Notes: generated from the sequence alone by a model not told the origin. A DNA stretch of 64,000 nt from Scatavimonas merdipullorum (GCA_018712865.1 DVGH01000020.1:1-64000); one strand, 5' to 3'; positions 1-8,396 are shown, counted from the stretch's first letter. Numbers and translations are program-made.

Positions 1-24
1 AACGGGCAGTTAGAAATAGGATAA

Positions 25-50
25 ATAAAAAAGGGACGGAAAACCGTCCC
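25..50 (-). terminator. Intrinsic terminator of the small membrane protein pair
   Basis: The arms GGGACGG (33-39) and CCGTCCC (44-50) form a 7-bp stem. Read on the minus strand the stem is followed by a T-rich run, so it ends the transcript of the two minus-strand genes just to its right. Confidence 0.85.
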
Positions 51-59
51 GGTGCATGA

Positions 60-341
60 TCAGCCGTCTTTATCGCCGCTGTGGCTGTTGTGTTTTTTTG
101 CCTTTTTCTGTATAACGTATATGACCACCGCTGTCAGCAGCACCGCGCCGGATATACAGCGCAGCACCACAGCGTAAACGCCGTCAAGCATATTTACCGG
201 TATCCATTCGTCAACAAACCACCAAATGGAAAGAAAGACAAAATAAGCGCCTAAAAAACAGAAAAGCCTGTTTTCTTTTGCGCCGGTATAAATCAGGTAA
301 ATTCCTACAATCAGCCACATGGCGGCATACACATAACCCAT
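60..341 (-). CDS. Small membrane protein, three predicted TM helices
   Basis: A 93-residue hydrophobic protein of unknown function. Three membrane-spanning stretches are visible (about residues 2-20, 26-44 and 55-78), followed by a short basic and polar tail (QKKAKKHNSHSGDKDG). It lies 9 bp downstream of another small minus-strand membrane protein of similar build and is probably co-transcribed with it. A terminator follows directly. The similar length, three-helix layout, central Trp/Pro/Asp segment and charged C-terminal tail suggest the two may be distant paralogues, but identity is too low to be sure by eye. No catalytic motif is visible, so I give no function. Confidence 0.7.
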   Translation of the reverse strand: MGYVYAAMWLIVGIYLIYTGAKENRLFCFLGAYFVFLSIWWFVDEWIPVNMLDGVYAVVLRCISGAVLLTAVVIYVIQKKAKKHNSHSGDKDG

Positions 342-350
342 TTACAGCTT

Positions 351-671
351 TTACCTCTTTGTTTCTCTGCGTGTTTTGCGCTTTTTTGCTTTTTCCTGCC
401 GCTTTTCGTCTTTTCCCTTTCTGGGACGGCTGTAAAACAGGCAGAGCAGAAGATACCCGCCAAACACAATAATCCCCGTGTAATGAATCCACTGCATTGC
501 ATCCGTTCCCGGCCAGATTTGTGTAACCAGGAAATTTGCAAGCACCCATGCGCCTTCAAATATGAAAAAGAGCGCAACAGGGCGAAAAAGCGGTACACCG
601 CGGAAAAGCGGCGTAAAAAGGATCACCGCAATCAGCAGGCATATAAAAGCGGAAAGAATTGCAATCCACAT
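351..671 (-). CDS. Small membrane protein with basic C-terminal tail
   Basis: A 106-residue protein beginning MWIAILSAF. I place the start at 671 because AAAGGAGAA lies a few bases upstream on the minus strand; a longer reading frame upstream lacks such a site. Three hydrophobic segments (about 3-18, 29-47 and 61-78) precede a strongly basic tail of roughly 28 residues rich in Lys and Arg (RKGKDEKRQEKAKKRKTRR). By the positive-inside rule the tail should be cytoplasmic. It is first in a two-gene unit with the 93-residue membrane protein downstream. The function is unknown; the basic tail could bind nucleic acid or acidic lipids, but that is speculation. Confidence 0.7.
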   Translation of the reverse strand: MWIAILSAFICLLIAVILFTPLFRGVPLFRPVALFFIFEGAWVLANFLVTQIWPGTDAMQWIHYTGIIVFGGYLLLCLFYSRPRKGKDEKRQEKAKKRKTRRETKR

Positions 672-821
672 AACGCCGTTCTCCTTTTCTTTATCTAAAT
701 CAAAGTATAGTAAATTCACACAGTTAAGTCAATAGAAAATAAAAAATCCGCTTTTTTGCCCGGCACAGGAAAAAAGCGTTAAAAACGGGCGATATTAATA
801 ATTAGTTTACAAATAAACCCC

Positions 822-850
822 TTGACAAATACCCGCTCCAATGGTAAATT
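822..850 (+). promoter_or_regulatory. Sigma-A promoter of the hrcA operon
   Basis: TTGACA (822-827) and TAAATT (845-850) are separated by exactly 17 bp, directly upstream of the CIRCE element and hrcA. Confidence 0.85.
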
Positions 851-859
851 ATAGTCAGA

Positions 860-886
860 TTAGCACTCTTGCCTTTAGAGTGCTAA
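860..886 (+). promoter_or_regulatory. CIRCE operator (HrcA binding site)
   Basis: The sequence matches the CIRCE consensus TTAGCACTC-N9-GAGTGCTAA perfectly. It begins about 10 bp after the -10 element, so bound HrcA would cover the transcription start. This is the established negative control of class I heat-shock genes in Firmicutes and predicts HrcA autorepression together with grpE-dnaK-dnaJ. Confidence 0.97.
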
Positions 887-929
887 CAACTGACAGGCTG
901 TTGGCATACCCTGAAAAGAGGTGGAAGAT

Positions 930-1958
930 ATGGAGCTTGCACCAAGAAAGAGCAAAATCCTTATGGCCATTGTAGAAAGCTATATTCAGACCGGCGAGCC
1001 TGTGGGGTCTAAAGCGTTGCTTGAACATTTGGATATATCGGTATCCTCGGCCACGGTCCGCAGCGAAATGGCTGCCCTGGCAGAAATGGGGTATTTGCTC
1101 CAGCCGCATACATCGGCGGGCAGGGTGCCGTCGCATAAGGGCTACAGGCATTACCTGGACCATATTATGCAGCCGCGCGACGTTGCAAGAAAAGACAGGG
1201 AAACCATAGAAGCGGCCCTGTTTGCCGCCGCAGACGACCCGGAGCACATTTTAAGCGAGGGCTCTGCCGTGCTTGCCATGTTGTCAGGCTATGCGGCTGT
1301 TTCGACTACGCCGCCCGGGGACGACGCGAAGATCCGCAAAATACACCTGGTGCAAACGGGCAGGCAAACGGCGATGGCCGTGCTGATCACTTCAACCGGC
1401 ATGGTGAAGAACCGGCTGTTTCGGTGCGATTATGTGCTTACGCCTGAAATTGTAAAGGTTTTTGGGCGGCTTTTAAACGAAGCGCTCAGCGGCGTGCCTA
1501 CCCAGGACGTAACGCCCGCGTTTATACAGACCACAGCTGTCAGCTTCGGAGAGCTTGCCATGCTGATGCCCAATGTGCTTATGGCGGTTATGGAGTCTGC
1601 AAAAGAGGCATCCGGGATGAACGTCAGCCTGCATGGGCAGACAAATTTGCTGTTTCAGGCAGATTACGATATGGCGGACGTGCGGGGCGTTATGAAATTT
1701 TTAAACGCCTCCAAAGATGTGGCCGACCTGCTGCTGTGTGCAAAGGAAGATCCAAGCGTTTTTATTGGGGAAGAAAGCGGCAGGCAGGAGCTTAAAAACT
1801 GCTCGGTTATAACAGGCCGTTACAAGATCGCGGGGCAGCCTGCGGGCGCCGTTGGGATTATAGGGCCGGTACGCATGGATTACAGCCGAAATATAGGCAG
1901 GCTGGAATTAATTTGCAGCACAGTGGGAACACTGATCAGTGAGCTGCTGGAGCTGTAA
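930..1958 (+). CDS. hrcA: Heat-inducible transcription repressor HrcA
   Basis: A 342-residue protein of normal HrcA length. The N-terminal winged helix (MELAPRKSKILMAIVESYI, then SSATVRSEMAALAEMGYLLQ and HTSAGRVPSHKGYR) is characteristic of the family. The C-terminal GAF-like domain includes VGIIGPVRMDYSRNIG. HrcA binds CIRCE and represses chaperone genes, and it needs GroEL to stay active. I chose ATG 930 rather than the in-frame GTG at 921 because the AGAGGTGG Shine-Dalgarno lies about 6 bp before it and would overlap the GTG. It is first gene of hrcA-grpE-dnaK-dnaJ-prmA and lies under its own operator. Confidence 0.96.
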   Translation: MELAPRKSKILMAIVESYIQTGEPVGSKALLEHLDISVSSATVRSEMAALAEMGYLLQPHTSAGRVPSHKGYRHYLDHIMQPRDVARKDRETIEAALFAAADDPEHILSEGSAVLAMLSGYAAVSTTPPGDDAKIRKIHLVQTGRQTAMAVLITSTGMVKNRLFRCDYVLTPEIVKVFGRLLNEALSGVPTQDVTPAFIQTTAVSFGELAMLMPNVLMAVMESAKEASGMNVSLHGQTNLLFQADYDMADVRGVMKFLNASKDVADLLLCAKEDPSVFIGEESGRQELKNCSVITGRYKIAGQPAGAVGIIGPVRMDYSRNIGRLELICSTVGTLISELLEL

Positions 1959-2012
1959 AGACGGTTTTGGCTTTTATAATATAGGGATTGAAGACGAAAG
2001 GAAGGGATAAAA

Positions 2013-2606
2013 ATGGGTAAGCCAAAAGAGGAAGAAAAAGAGGCCGTGACAAAAGACGCGGCCAAACAGCAACACAAAGAGGAGCAGCCAAAGGAAAAAA
2101 GCCCCAAAAAGAAAGAAAGCAAAAAGGAAAAAGACGCACAGGCGCTTTTAGAAGCGCAGGAAGAGCTTGCAGCACGGCAGGAAGAGCTTGCAGCGCAAAA
2201 GGAAAGCTTTATGCGCTTAGCTGCGGAGTATGACAATTATCGCAAACGAACTACCATTGAAAAGCAAAACATATATGCAGACGCAACGGCCAAAGCAATT
2301 GCGGAAATTCTGCCGGTGGCGGACAGCATAGACGCTGCGTTGCAGTCTGCAAAGGATGCGCCCGAAGAATTTAGAAAAGGGATGGAGCTGGTAAGCAGCC
2401 AGCTTTTATCTGCGCTTGCAAAGCTCAAGGTGGAACCCTTTGGGGAACAGGGCGAACCGTTTGACCCAAACCTGCATAACGCCGTTTCCCGCATAGAGGA
2501 TCAAACGCTTGCGGAAAACACCATTGCACAGGTTTTTCAAAAGGGGTATAAGACGGGTGAAAAAATTATCCGCCACGCTATGGTACAGGTCGCAAACTGC
2601 GGCTGA
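2013..2606 (+). CDS. grpE: Nucleotide exchange factor GrpE
   Basis: A 197-residue co-chaperone that releases ADP from DnaK. The first ~50 residues are almost entirely charged (Lys/Glu-rich). A long alpha-helical coiled coil follows (EAQEELAARQEELAAQ), then the GrpE core with RLAAEYDNYRKRT, the dimer and four-helix segment, and the C-terminal beta domain (GEPFDPNLHNAVSR, VFQKGYK). These are standard family motifs. It is preceded by a GAAAGGAAGGG ribosome site and lies between hrcA and dnaK in the heat-shock operon. Confidence 0.95.
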   Translation: MGKPKEEEKEAVTKDAAKQQHKEEQPKEKSPKKKESKKEKDAQALLEAQEELAARQEELAAQKESFMRLAAEYDNYRKRTTIEKQNIYADATAKAIAEILPVADSIDAALQSAKDAPEEFRKGMELVSSQLLSALAKLKVEPFGEQGEPFDPNLHNAVSRIEDQTLAENTIAQVFQKGYKTGEKIIRHAMVQVANCG

Positions 2607-2620
2607 TTGATATAGATCAA
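2607..2620 (+). promoter_or_regulatory. FNR/CRP-type palindrome TTGAT-N4-ATCAA
   Basis: A perfect inverted repeat TTGAT-ATAG-ATCAA begins immediately after the grpE stop codon. It equals the consensus half-sites for FNR/CRP-family regulators. A TACAAT hexamer at 2639-2644 sits 17 bp past position 2621, so the palindrome lies where a -35 would be for a possible internal dnaK promoter. It may be chance. Confidence 0.3.
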
Positions 2621-2668
2621 CAGGTAAGCAGAAATCGTTACAATTCAACAATTTTGGAGGAATGCAGT

Positions 2669-4504
2669 ATGGCAAAGACAATCGGTATAGACTTAGGTAC
2701 GACAAATTCATGCGTAGCAGTGATAGAAGGCGGCGAGCCCGTCGTTATTGCAAACGCGGAAGGAGCAAGAACCACGCCGTCCGTCGTTGCATTTTCAAAG
2801 ACGGGCGAAAGAATGGTTGGCCAGGTGGCAAAGCGCCAGGCAATCACAAATCCGGACAGAACTGTTTCTTCTATAAAAAGAGAAATGGGTTCGTCCTACA
2901 AGGTAACAATAGACGGTAAAAGCTACACACCGCAGGAAATTTCTGCAATGATTCTGCAAAAGCTTAAGGCAGACGCGGAAGCCTACCTGGGGGAAACGGT
3001 CACACAGGCTGTTATTACTGTGCCCGCGTATTTTACAGACGCGCAGCGCCAGGCGACAAAAGACGCCGGTAAAATTGCCGGCTTGGATGTAAAACGTATT
3101 ATCAACGAGCCCACGGCGGCGGCACTTTCCTACGGGATCGATAAGGAGACGGACCAGAAGGTTATGGTATATGACCTGGGCGGCGGTACGTTTGACGTTT
3201 CTATTATAGAAATGGGCGACGGCGTGCAGGAGGTTTTGGCTACAGCCGGTAACAACCGCCTGGGCGGCGACGACTTTGACAAACGCGTAATGGACTGGAT
3301 GGTACAAAGCTTCAAGGCCGAAACGGGGATCGACCTTTCCAATGATAAGATGGCAATGCAGCGCCTGAAGGAGTCTGCGGAAAAAGCAAAGATCGAGCTT
3401 TCCGGCGTTACACAGGCCGCGATCAACCTGCCGTTTATCACGGCTGATGCATCGGGCCCTAAGCATTTGGACCTGACGCTGACAAGGGCAAAGTTCAACG
3501 AGCTTACGGCCGACCTGGTAGAGAATACCATGGGGCCTGTCAGAAGGGCGCTGCAGGACAGCGGGCTTTCCATTGACAAAATCGATAAGGTGCTTATGGT
3601 CGGCGGCTCCTCCAGAATTCCGGCCGTACAGGAAGCGGTAAAGAGCCTCATTGGAAAAGAACCGTTTAAAGGCATTAACCCCGACGAATGTGTTGCAATC
3701 GGCGCTGCGATCCAGGCAGGCGTATTGGGCGGCGAGGTAGACGGCCTTCTGCTGCTTGATGTTACACCGCTTTCCCTGGGGGTAGAAACCATGGGCGGCG
3801 TTATGACAAAGATTATTGAGCGCAACACGACAATTCCCACGAAAAAGAGCCAGATCTTTTCCACCGCAGCAGACAACCAGACACAGGTAGAGATCAACGT
3901 CCTGCAGGGCGAAAGAGAGTTTGCACGCGATAACAAACAGCTGGGGTTGTTTGCGCTGACCGGTATTGCACCCGCAATGCGCGGCGTACCGCAGATTGAG
4001 GTCACATTTGATATTGACGCAAACGGTATTGTAAACGTATCTGCAAAGGATCTGGGCACCGGCAAGGAACAGAAGATCACCATTTCTTCCAGCACAAACA
4101 TGTCTAAGGAAGATATTGATAAAGCTGTTAAAGAAGCCGAGCAATTTGCCGCGGAGGACAAAAAGCGCCGCGAAGAGGTCGACGTAAAGAACGAGGCCGA
4201 AAATATGTGCTACCAGGTGGAAAAGCTTTTAAACGAAAACGGCGGTAAAATGGATGAAGCGGACAAAACCGCGCTGAATACAAAAATGGCAGCGGTAAAA
4301 GAGGCCATTTCCAAAAATGATATAGAGCTTATTAAAACAGCCAGGGAGGATATGGAAAAATCTTTGCACGAGATCACTGCAAAGCTTTACCAGCAGGCCG
4401 CGCCGCAGGGTGCGCCCACACCGGAAGCAAACGGCGGTGCACAGCCACAGCAGGGTGCGGACAACGGCAATGTATACGACGCAGATTTTAAAGACGTCGA
4501 ATAA
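2669..4504 (+). CDS. dnaK: Molecular chaperone DnaK (Hsp70)
   Basis: A 611-residue Hsp70. The nucleotide-binding domain carries the phosphate-1 motif IGIDLGTTNSCV at the start, the connect motif NEPTAAALSYG, phosphate-2 VYDLGGGTFDVSI and the adenosine motif VGGSSRIPAVQ. The substrate-binding domain follows DVTPLSLG, and a helical lid ends in a Gln/Gly-rich tail and the acidic DADFKDVE. The upstream in-frame TTG at 2654 overlaps the GGAGG site, so ATG 2669 is the start. DnaK folds and protects proteins in an ATP cycle driven by DnaJ and GrpE, both encoded next to it. CIRCE upstream of hrcA should control it. Confidence 0.98.
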   Translation: MAKTIGIDLGTTNSCVAVIEGGEPVVIANAEGARTTPSVVAFSKTGERMVGQVAKRQAITNPDRTVSSIKREMGSSYKVTIDGKSYTPQEISAMILQKLKADAEAYLGETVTQAVITVPAYFTDAQRQATKDAGKIAGLDVKRIINEPTAAALSYGIDKETDQKVMVYDLGGGTFDVSIIEMGDGVQEVLATAGNNRLGGDDFDKRVMDWMVQSFKAETGIDLSNDKMAMQRLKESAEKAKIELSGVTQAAINLPFITADASGPKHLDLTLTRAKFNELTADLVENTMGPVRRALQDSGLSIDKIDKVLMVGGSSRIPAVQEAVKSLIGKEPFKGINPDECVAIGAAIQAGVLGGEVDGLLLLDVTPLSLGVETMGGVMTKIIERNTTIPTKKSQIFSTAADNQTQVEINVLQGEREFARDNKQLGLFALTGIAPAMRGVPQIEVTFDIDANGIVNVSAKDLGTGKEQKITISSSTNMSKEDIDKAVKEAEQFAAEDKKRREEVDVKNEAENMCYQVEKLLNENGGKMDEADKTALNTKMAAVKEAISKNDIELIKTAREDMEKSLHEITAKLYQQAAPQGAPTPEANGGAQPQQGADNGNVYDADFKDVE

Positions 4505-4529
4505 TAGCAAACAGAAAAGAAAAACGACT

Positions 4530-4550
4530 GGGGCAGGGGTTACCTGCCCC
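4530..4550 (+). other. GC-rich stem-loop between dnaK and dnaJ
   Basis: GGGGCAGG (4530-4537) pairs with CCTGCCCC (4543-4550). No T-run follows, so it is more likely an mRNA stability or processing hairpin that sets the dnaK:dnaJ ratio than a terminator. Confidence 0.55.
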
Positions 4551-4647
4551 ACCCTGCGTTTATAAATATGGAAACAGGTGTAGACGAAAACGCTGTTTTG
4601 GAGTATGATAATAAAGCGTAACTTTTAAGTACATAGGGGGCGTAGTT

Positions 4648-5790
4648 TTGGCAGAAAAAAGAGATTTTTACGAGGTTATGGGGGTTCCCAAAAACGCCTC
4701 TGACGATGAAATCAAAAAAGCGTTCCGAAAGCTTGCAAAAAAGTACCATCCAGACCTGAATCCGGGGGATAAGCAGGCAGAGGCAAAATTTAAAGAAGTA
4801 AACGAAGCATATGAGGTGCTTTCCGATAAAGACAAACGCGCGCGTTACGACCAGTTTGGCCATGCGGGGGTAGACCCCAGCTATGGCGCGGGCGCCGCGG
4901 GCGGAAGCCCGTTTACACAGGACATTGACCTGGGCGATATATTCAACAGCTTTTTCGGCGGGTTTGGCGGCAGGCAGCATCAAAACCCGAACGCGCCGCG
5001 AAGGGGCACAGATATTGAAACGACGGTGCATATATCGTTTGAAGAAGCGGCAAAAGGCTGCAGAAAAACGGTAACGTATCAAAATATCAGCACATGTAAG
5101 GACTGCTCCGGAAGCGGGGCTGCAAAAGGGACCGCGCCCAAGGTTTGTAAGGCCTGCGGCGGAACGGGACAGGTAAAGATCAGCCAGCGCACACCGTTTG
5201 GCATGATCCAGACGGCGCGTGTCTGTGATGCCTGTAAGGGCAAGGGCAGGGTCATAGAAACGCCCTGCCGCACATGTATGGGTACAGGCCGTACAAAAAC
5301 CAAGCGCACGGTAGACGTGGATATTCCCGCAGGCATCAGCGACGACAGGGTTTTAAACGTAAGCGGCCATGGGAATGCCGGTGTCAATAACGGCCCCTAC
5401 GGTGATTTGCACGTATATGTAAACGTGCGCCCACACCCGATTTTTGACCGCCGGGGGGACGACGTATGGTGCGAGCTGCCCGTTACGTTTTCACAGGCGG
5501 CCCTTGGCGCAGAGGTTACGGTTCCTACGCTTGACGGGAAGGTGAGCTATCCCATTCACGAGGGGACGCAGCCGGGAGATGTATTTAAGCTTAAAGGAAA
5601 AGGCGTCCAGCATTTGGGCGGCCGCGGCCGCGGCGACCAGTATGTGCGGGTAGCCATAGAGGTCCCCAAGAATCTTTCCGCAAAGCAGAAGGAGCTTTTA
5701 AAAAAGTTTGAAGAGGCAGTAGGGGAGAAAAATTATCAAAAACGAAAGGGCTTTTTTGATAAGCTTAAAGGAATGTTTGAAGAAACGTAA
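4648..5790 (+). CDS. dnaJ: Chaperone protein DnaJ (Hsp40)
   Basis: A 380-residue type I J-protein. The J domain (about 1-70) holds the HPD tripeptide in KKYHPDLNPG, which stimulates DnaK ATPase. A Gly/Phe-rich linker (GAGAAGGSPF, FFGGFGG) follows. Four zinc-binding CXXCXGXG repeats are visible: CKDCSGSG, CKACGGTG, CDACKGKG and CRTCMGTG. The C-terminal substrate-binding beta domains end the protein. The start is a TTG at 4648, preceded by AGGGGG with 7-8 bp spacing; no better ATG exists. It is the fourth gene of the heat-shock operon. Confidence 0.97.
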   Translation: MAEKRDFYEVMGVPKNASDDEIKKAFRKLAKKYHPDLNPGDKQAEAKFKEVNEAYEVLSDKDKRARYDQFGHAGVDPSYGAGAAGGSPFTQDIDLGDIFNSFFGGFGGRQHQNPNAPRRGTDIETTVHISFEEAAKGCRKTVTYQNISTCKDCSGSGAAKGTAPKVCKACGGTGQVKISQRTPFGMIQTARVCDACKGKGRVIETPCRTCMGTGRTKTKRTVDVDIPAGISDDRVLNVSGHGNAGVNNGPYGDLHVYVNVRPHPIFDRRGDDVWCELPVTFSQAALGAEVTVPTLDGKVSYPIHEGTQPGDVFKLKGKGVQHLGGRGRGDQYVRVAIEVPKNLSAKQKELLKKFEEAVGEKNYQKRKGFFDKLKGMFEET

Positions 5791-5804
5791 AAAGAGGTGC
5801 CGCT

Positions 5805-6728
5805 TTGGACTGGACAGAGATAAAAATACGCGTACCGATAAAAGACCTGGAAACCGCGGGAAATATTGCGCAGATGACAGTGCCCTATGGGATCTATATT
5901 GAGGATTATTCCAATCTGGAAGAAGAGGTTGCGCAAATTGCGCGGATCAACCTGATCGACCAGGCGCTTTTGGAAAAAGACAAAAGCCACGGGACGATCC
6001 ATATCTATATAGATCCGGGCGACCATCCCGCGCAGGCGGTGGCCTTTTTGCGTGAACGCTATACAGCGGAAAAGATTGCGCATGAAATTTTCTGTGAAAG
6101 CTGTGCGGAGGAGGACTGGCGCGACAGCTGGAAGCAGTATTTTCATCCGGTGCCGGTTGGAGAAAAGCTGTTGATCCGCCCTACCTGGTACGAAGCATGC
6201 GACCCGCAGGGCAGGATTGTTTTAAATTTGGACCCCGGGCTTGCGTTTGGCACGGGAACACACGAAACCACGCGGCTTTGCCTTGCTGCGCTGGAAAAGC
6301 ATGTAAAAAACGGCGCGCAGGTGCTTGATGTAGGCTGCGGCAGCGGGATTCTTTCCGTGGCGGCCCTTTTGCTGGGTGCACAGCGCGCGGTTGGCGTAGA
6401 TATTGACGCGACGGCGGTAAAAACCGCCTGTGAAAACGCGCGGAAAAACGGCGTGGAAAACCGGTTTGAAGCATTATGCGGCGATCTGACGGAAAAGGTT
6501 GCAGGAAAATACCATGTTGTTGTCGCCAATATTGTAGCAGACGCGGTAATCGAGCTTTCTGCAAATATTGCAGATTATATGCTGGAGGATGCGGTTTATA
6601 TCGCAAGCGGTATTATAGATGCCCGCATAGGTGACGTGCTTGATGCACTGCATCGTAACCGCTTTACCGTTTTGGAAACCACACAGGACAATGGATGGTA
6701 TTGTGTTACCGCCCAAAAAAAGAGATAA
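5805..6728 (+). CDS. prmA: Ribosomal protein L11 methyltransferase PrmA
   Basis: A 307-residue SAM-dependent methyltransferase. The N-terminal substrate-recognition domain (about 1-110) is followed by a Rossmann methyltransferase fold with motif I VLDVGCGSGILSVAALLLGA and acidic loop VGVDIDATAV. NLDPGLAFGTGTHETT and VVANIVADAVI are PrmA signatures. It trimethylates lysines and the N-terminus of ribosomal protein L11. TTG 5805 is the start, after AAAGAGGTG. It lies 14 bp after dnaJ, an order common in Firmicutes heat-shock operons. Confidence 0.95.
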   Translation: MDWTEIKIRVPIKDLETAGNIAQMTVPYGIYIEDYSNLEEEVAQIARINLIDQALLEKDKSHGTIHIYIDPGDHPAQAVAFLRERYTAEKIAHEIFCESCAEEDWRDSWKQYFHPVPVGEKLLIRPTWYEACDPQGRIVLNLDPGLAFGTGTHETTRLCLAALEKHVKNGAQVLDVGCGSGILSVAALLLGAQRAVGVDIDATAVKTACENARKNGVENRFEALCGDLTEKVAGKYHVVVANIVADAVIELSANIADYMLEDAVYIASGIIDARIGDVLDALHRNRFTVLETTQDNGWYCVTAQKKR

Positions 6729-6786
6729 AATAAGCATTTTTACCGCTTTTTTCAGGAAAGTCATAATTCCGTCATAATTTGCTGTT

Positions 6787-6806
6787 AAAATAAGCTTGCT
6801 TATTTT
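6787..6806 (+). terminator. AT-rich stem-loop after prmA
   Basis: AAAATAAG (6787-6794) and CTTATTTT (6799-6806) form an 8-bp stem with loop CTTG. The downstream arm supplies T residues. It is a weak or partial terminator at the end of the heat-shock operon, and the next gene may be read through from it. Confidence 0.45.
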
Positions 6807-6838
6807 CGTTGAAATTTTAATAATCGGAGGTTTCTAAA

Positions 6839-7438
6839 ATGAAAAAACCTACAAAAAGAGACATTGTCAACCTGTTTTTTTCCTCTTTTCTTGTAATCGG
6901 ATATGTAATCTGCGCGTATTTTTTCAGCACGCTGATGGGGAACATGGTCGACCCGGTTACAAGCGGTGCGGTAAACCTGGCTATCTTTGCCGTATTTGGT
7001 CTTTTGCTGTTTTACGCAACAAGAGTCGGCGACGGCAAACAGGTTCGGCGCTTTAGCATACCCACGCTGATTTTGGTAGATCTGCCCGCCATTTATATTT
7101 TGGTTGCGTATTTTGCAATGGGATTGCCGTTTCATACGGAGCTTGCGGCAAACACCTCTATTGTGCTGCTTGCGGCGGTTGCGTTGGGCTATGCGATTCC
7201 ATATACGTTCCTGAGCGGCTATGAGCTTGTACCGGCGGAGGAGGAAGCGCCAAAGGCAGCCGAGGAGCAAGCAGAAGACGGCTATTCTACGCTGGATATT
7301 GCATTTGAAAGCGAAGAAGAGGCGCAAAATGCAGAAGATTTGGAAGAAAAAGACGAAGAAATACCCACGACGGCCGAAGCGCAAGCAGAAAAAACGGCAG
7401 AGGCAGTGAAAGAAACGGAAGAAAAAGAGAAAGAATAA
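6839..7438 (+). CDS. Membrane protein with long acidic C-terminal tail
   Basis: A 199-residue protein not assigned to a family. Four hydrophobic segments span residues ~10-30, 41-59, 77-97 and 104-124. The last ~70 residues are dominated by Glu, Ala and Lys (PAEEEAPKAAEEQAED through ETEEKEKE) and are probably disordered. An even number of helices with the tail after the last suggests both ends face the cytoplasm. It has a strong CGGAGG ribosome site. It lies between prmA and mrp, 33 bp upstream of mrp, and may be co-transcribed with it. No catalytic residues are recognisable. Confidence 0.75.
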   Translation: MKKPTKRDIVNLFFSSFLVIGYVICAYFFSTLMGNMVDPVTSGAVNLAIFAVFGLLLFYATRVGDGKQVRRFSIPTLILVDLPAIYILVAYFAMGLPFHTELAANTSIVLLAAVALGYAIPYTFLSGYELVPAEEEAPKAAEEQAEDGYSTLDIAFESEEEAQNAEDLEEKDEEIPTTAEAQAEKTAEAVKETEEKEKE

Positions 7439-7471
7439 TAGCAAGCAATTGCTTGATAGGAGATGGATAAA

Positions 7472-8317
7472 ATGGCAGAGGGTTGTACACATGATTGCGG
7501 CAGCTGCGGGGAAGACTGCCCTTCCAGAACGCAGGAGCAGCAGGATTTTTCGGCAAAGCTGCATGAGCTCAGCCGGGTAAAAAAGGTCATTGGCGTTATA
7601 AGCGGCAAGGGCGGCGTTGGTAAATCTATGGTTACATCCATGCTGGCGGTGCTGTTTAACCGCCGGGGCTTTAAAACGGCAGTTTTGGACGCAGACGTTA
7701 CAGGGCCGTCTATTCCAAAGGTGTTTGGAATCAACAAACAAAAAGCGCAGGGCAACGAATTTGGCCTGCTGCCGGTTTCTACAAAAACGGGGATTGAGAT
7801 CATGTCTGTCAATCTGCTTTTGCCCAGCGAAACAGACCCGGTTGTATGGCGCGGACCAATTATAGCGGGTACGGTAAAGCAGTTCTGGACAGATGTAATC
7901 TGGAAGGATATTGACTACATGTTTGTAGACATGCCCCCTGGAACAGGCGATGTTCCGCTTACGGTGTTCCAGTCCATCCCGCTTGACGGGATCGTGATTG
8001 TAACGTCGCCGCAGGAGCTGGTTTCGATGATCGTGGCAAAGGCGGTCAATATGGCCAATATGATGCATATTCCGATTTTGGGCGTGGTGGAAAATATGAG
8101 TTATTTTGCATGTCCGGACTGTGGAAAAAGGCACAGCATTTACGGTGAAAGCCATATTGAACAGACCGCCGCGGCGCATGGGATTGAGGTGCTGGGGAAG
8201 CTGCCGATCGACCCGTCTGTGGCAAAGGCTGCGGATACCGGAACGATAGAGCTGTTTGTCGGCGATTGGCTTGACCAGGCCGCAGACAGAATTGAACAAA
8301 GGCTTAAAAAAGATTAA
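7472..8317 (+). CDS. mrp: Mrp/NBP35-type ATP-binding Fe-S cluster carrier
   Basis: A 281-residue P-loop protein with the deviant Walker A motif GVISGKGGVGKSMVTSMLA, VDMPPGTGDVPLTV, and the C-terminal cluster motif SYFACPDCGKRHSIYG (CPXC). These define the Mrp/ApbC/NBP35 family, which binds Fe-S clusters as a dimer and passes them to apo-proteins. The N-terminus carries four extra cysteines (CTHDCGSCGEDC, residues 5-16) that could bind a further cluster; such N-terminal clusters are also found in NBP35 proteins. The start at ATG 7472 is nine bases past AGGAG; the in-frame ATG at 7463 abuts it. A terminator follows. Confidence 0.93.
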   Translation: MAEGCTHDCGSCGEDCPSRTQEQQDFSAKLHELSRVKKVIGVISGKGGVGKSMVTSMLAVLFNRRGFKTAVLDADVTGPSIPKVFGINKQKAQGNEFGLLPVSTKTGIEIMSVNLLLPSETDPVVWRGPIIAGTVKQFWTDVIWKDIDYMFVDMPPGTGDVPLTVFQSIPLDGIVIVTSPQELVSMIVAKAVNMANMMHIPILGVVENMSYFACPDCGKRHSIYGESHIEQTAAAHGIEVLGKLPIDPSVAKAADTGTIELFVGDWLDQAADRIEQRLKKD

Positions 8318-8396
8318 CCGAAAACGGTTTACAGGCGGGCGCACAAACAATTCTTTATAGAAAAAGACGGCGCTTTGCCTTAGAAAAAACAGCAGG

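Noticed and set aside
2795..4161. Long minus-strand open frames opposite dnaK (449 and 343 codons)
   Set aside because: Opposite a certain DnaK; their composition mirrors dnaK codon bias.
6800..8350. 516-codon minus-strand open frame opposite the membrane protein gene and mrp
   Set aside because: It is rich in Cys, Arg, His and Phe, has no ribosome site, and lies opposite genes with clear motifs; a shadow of codon bias.
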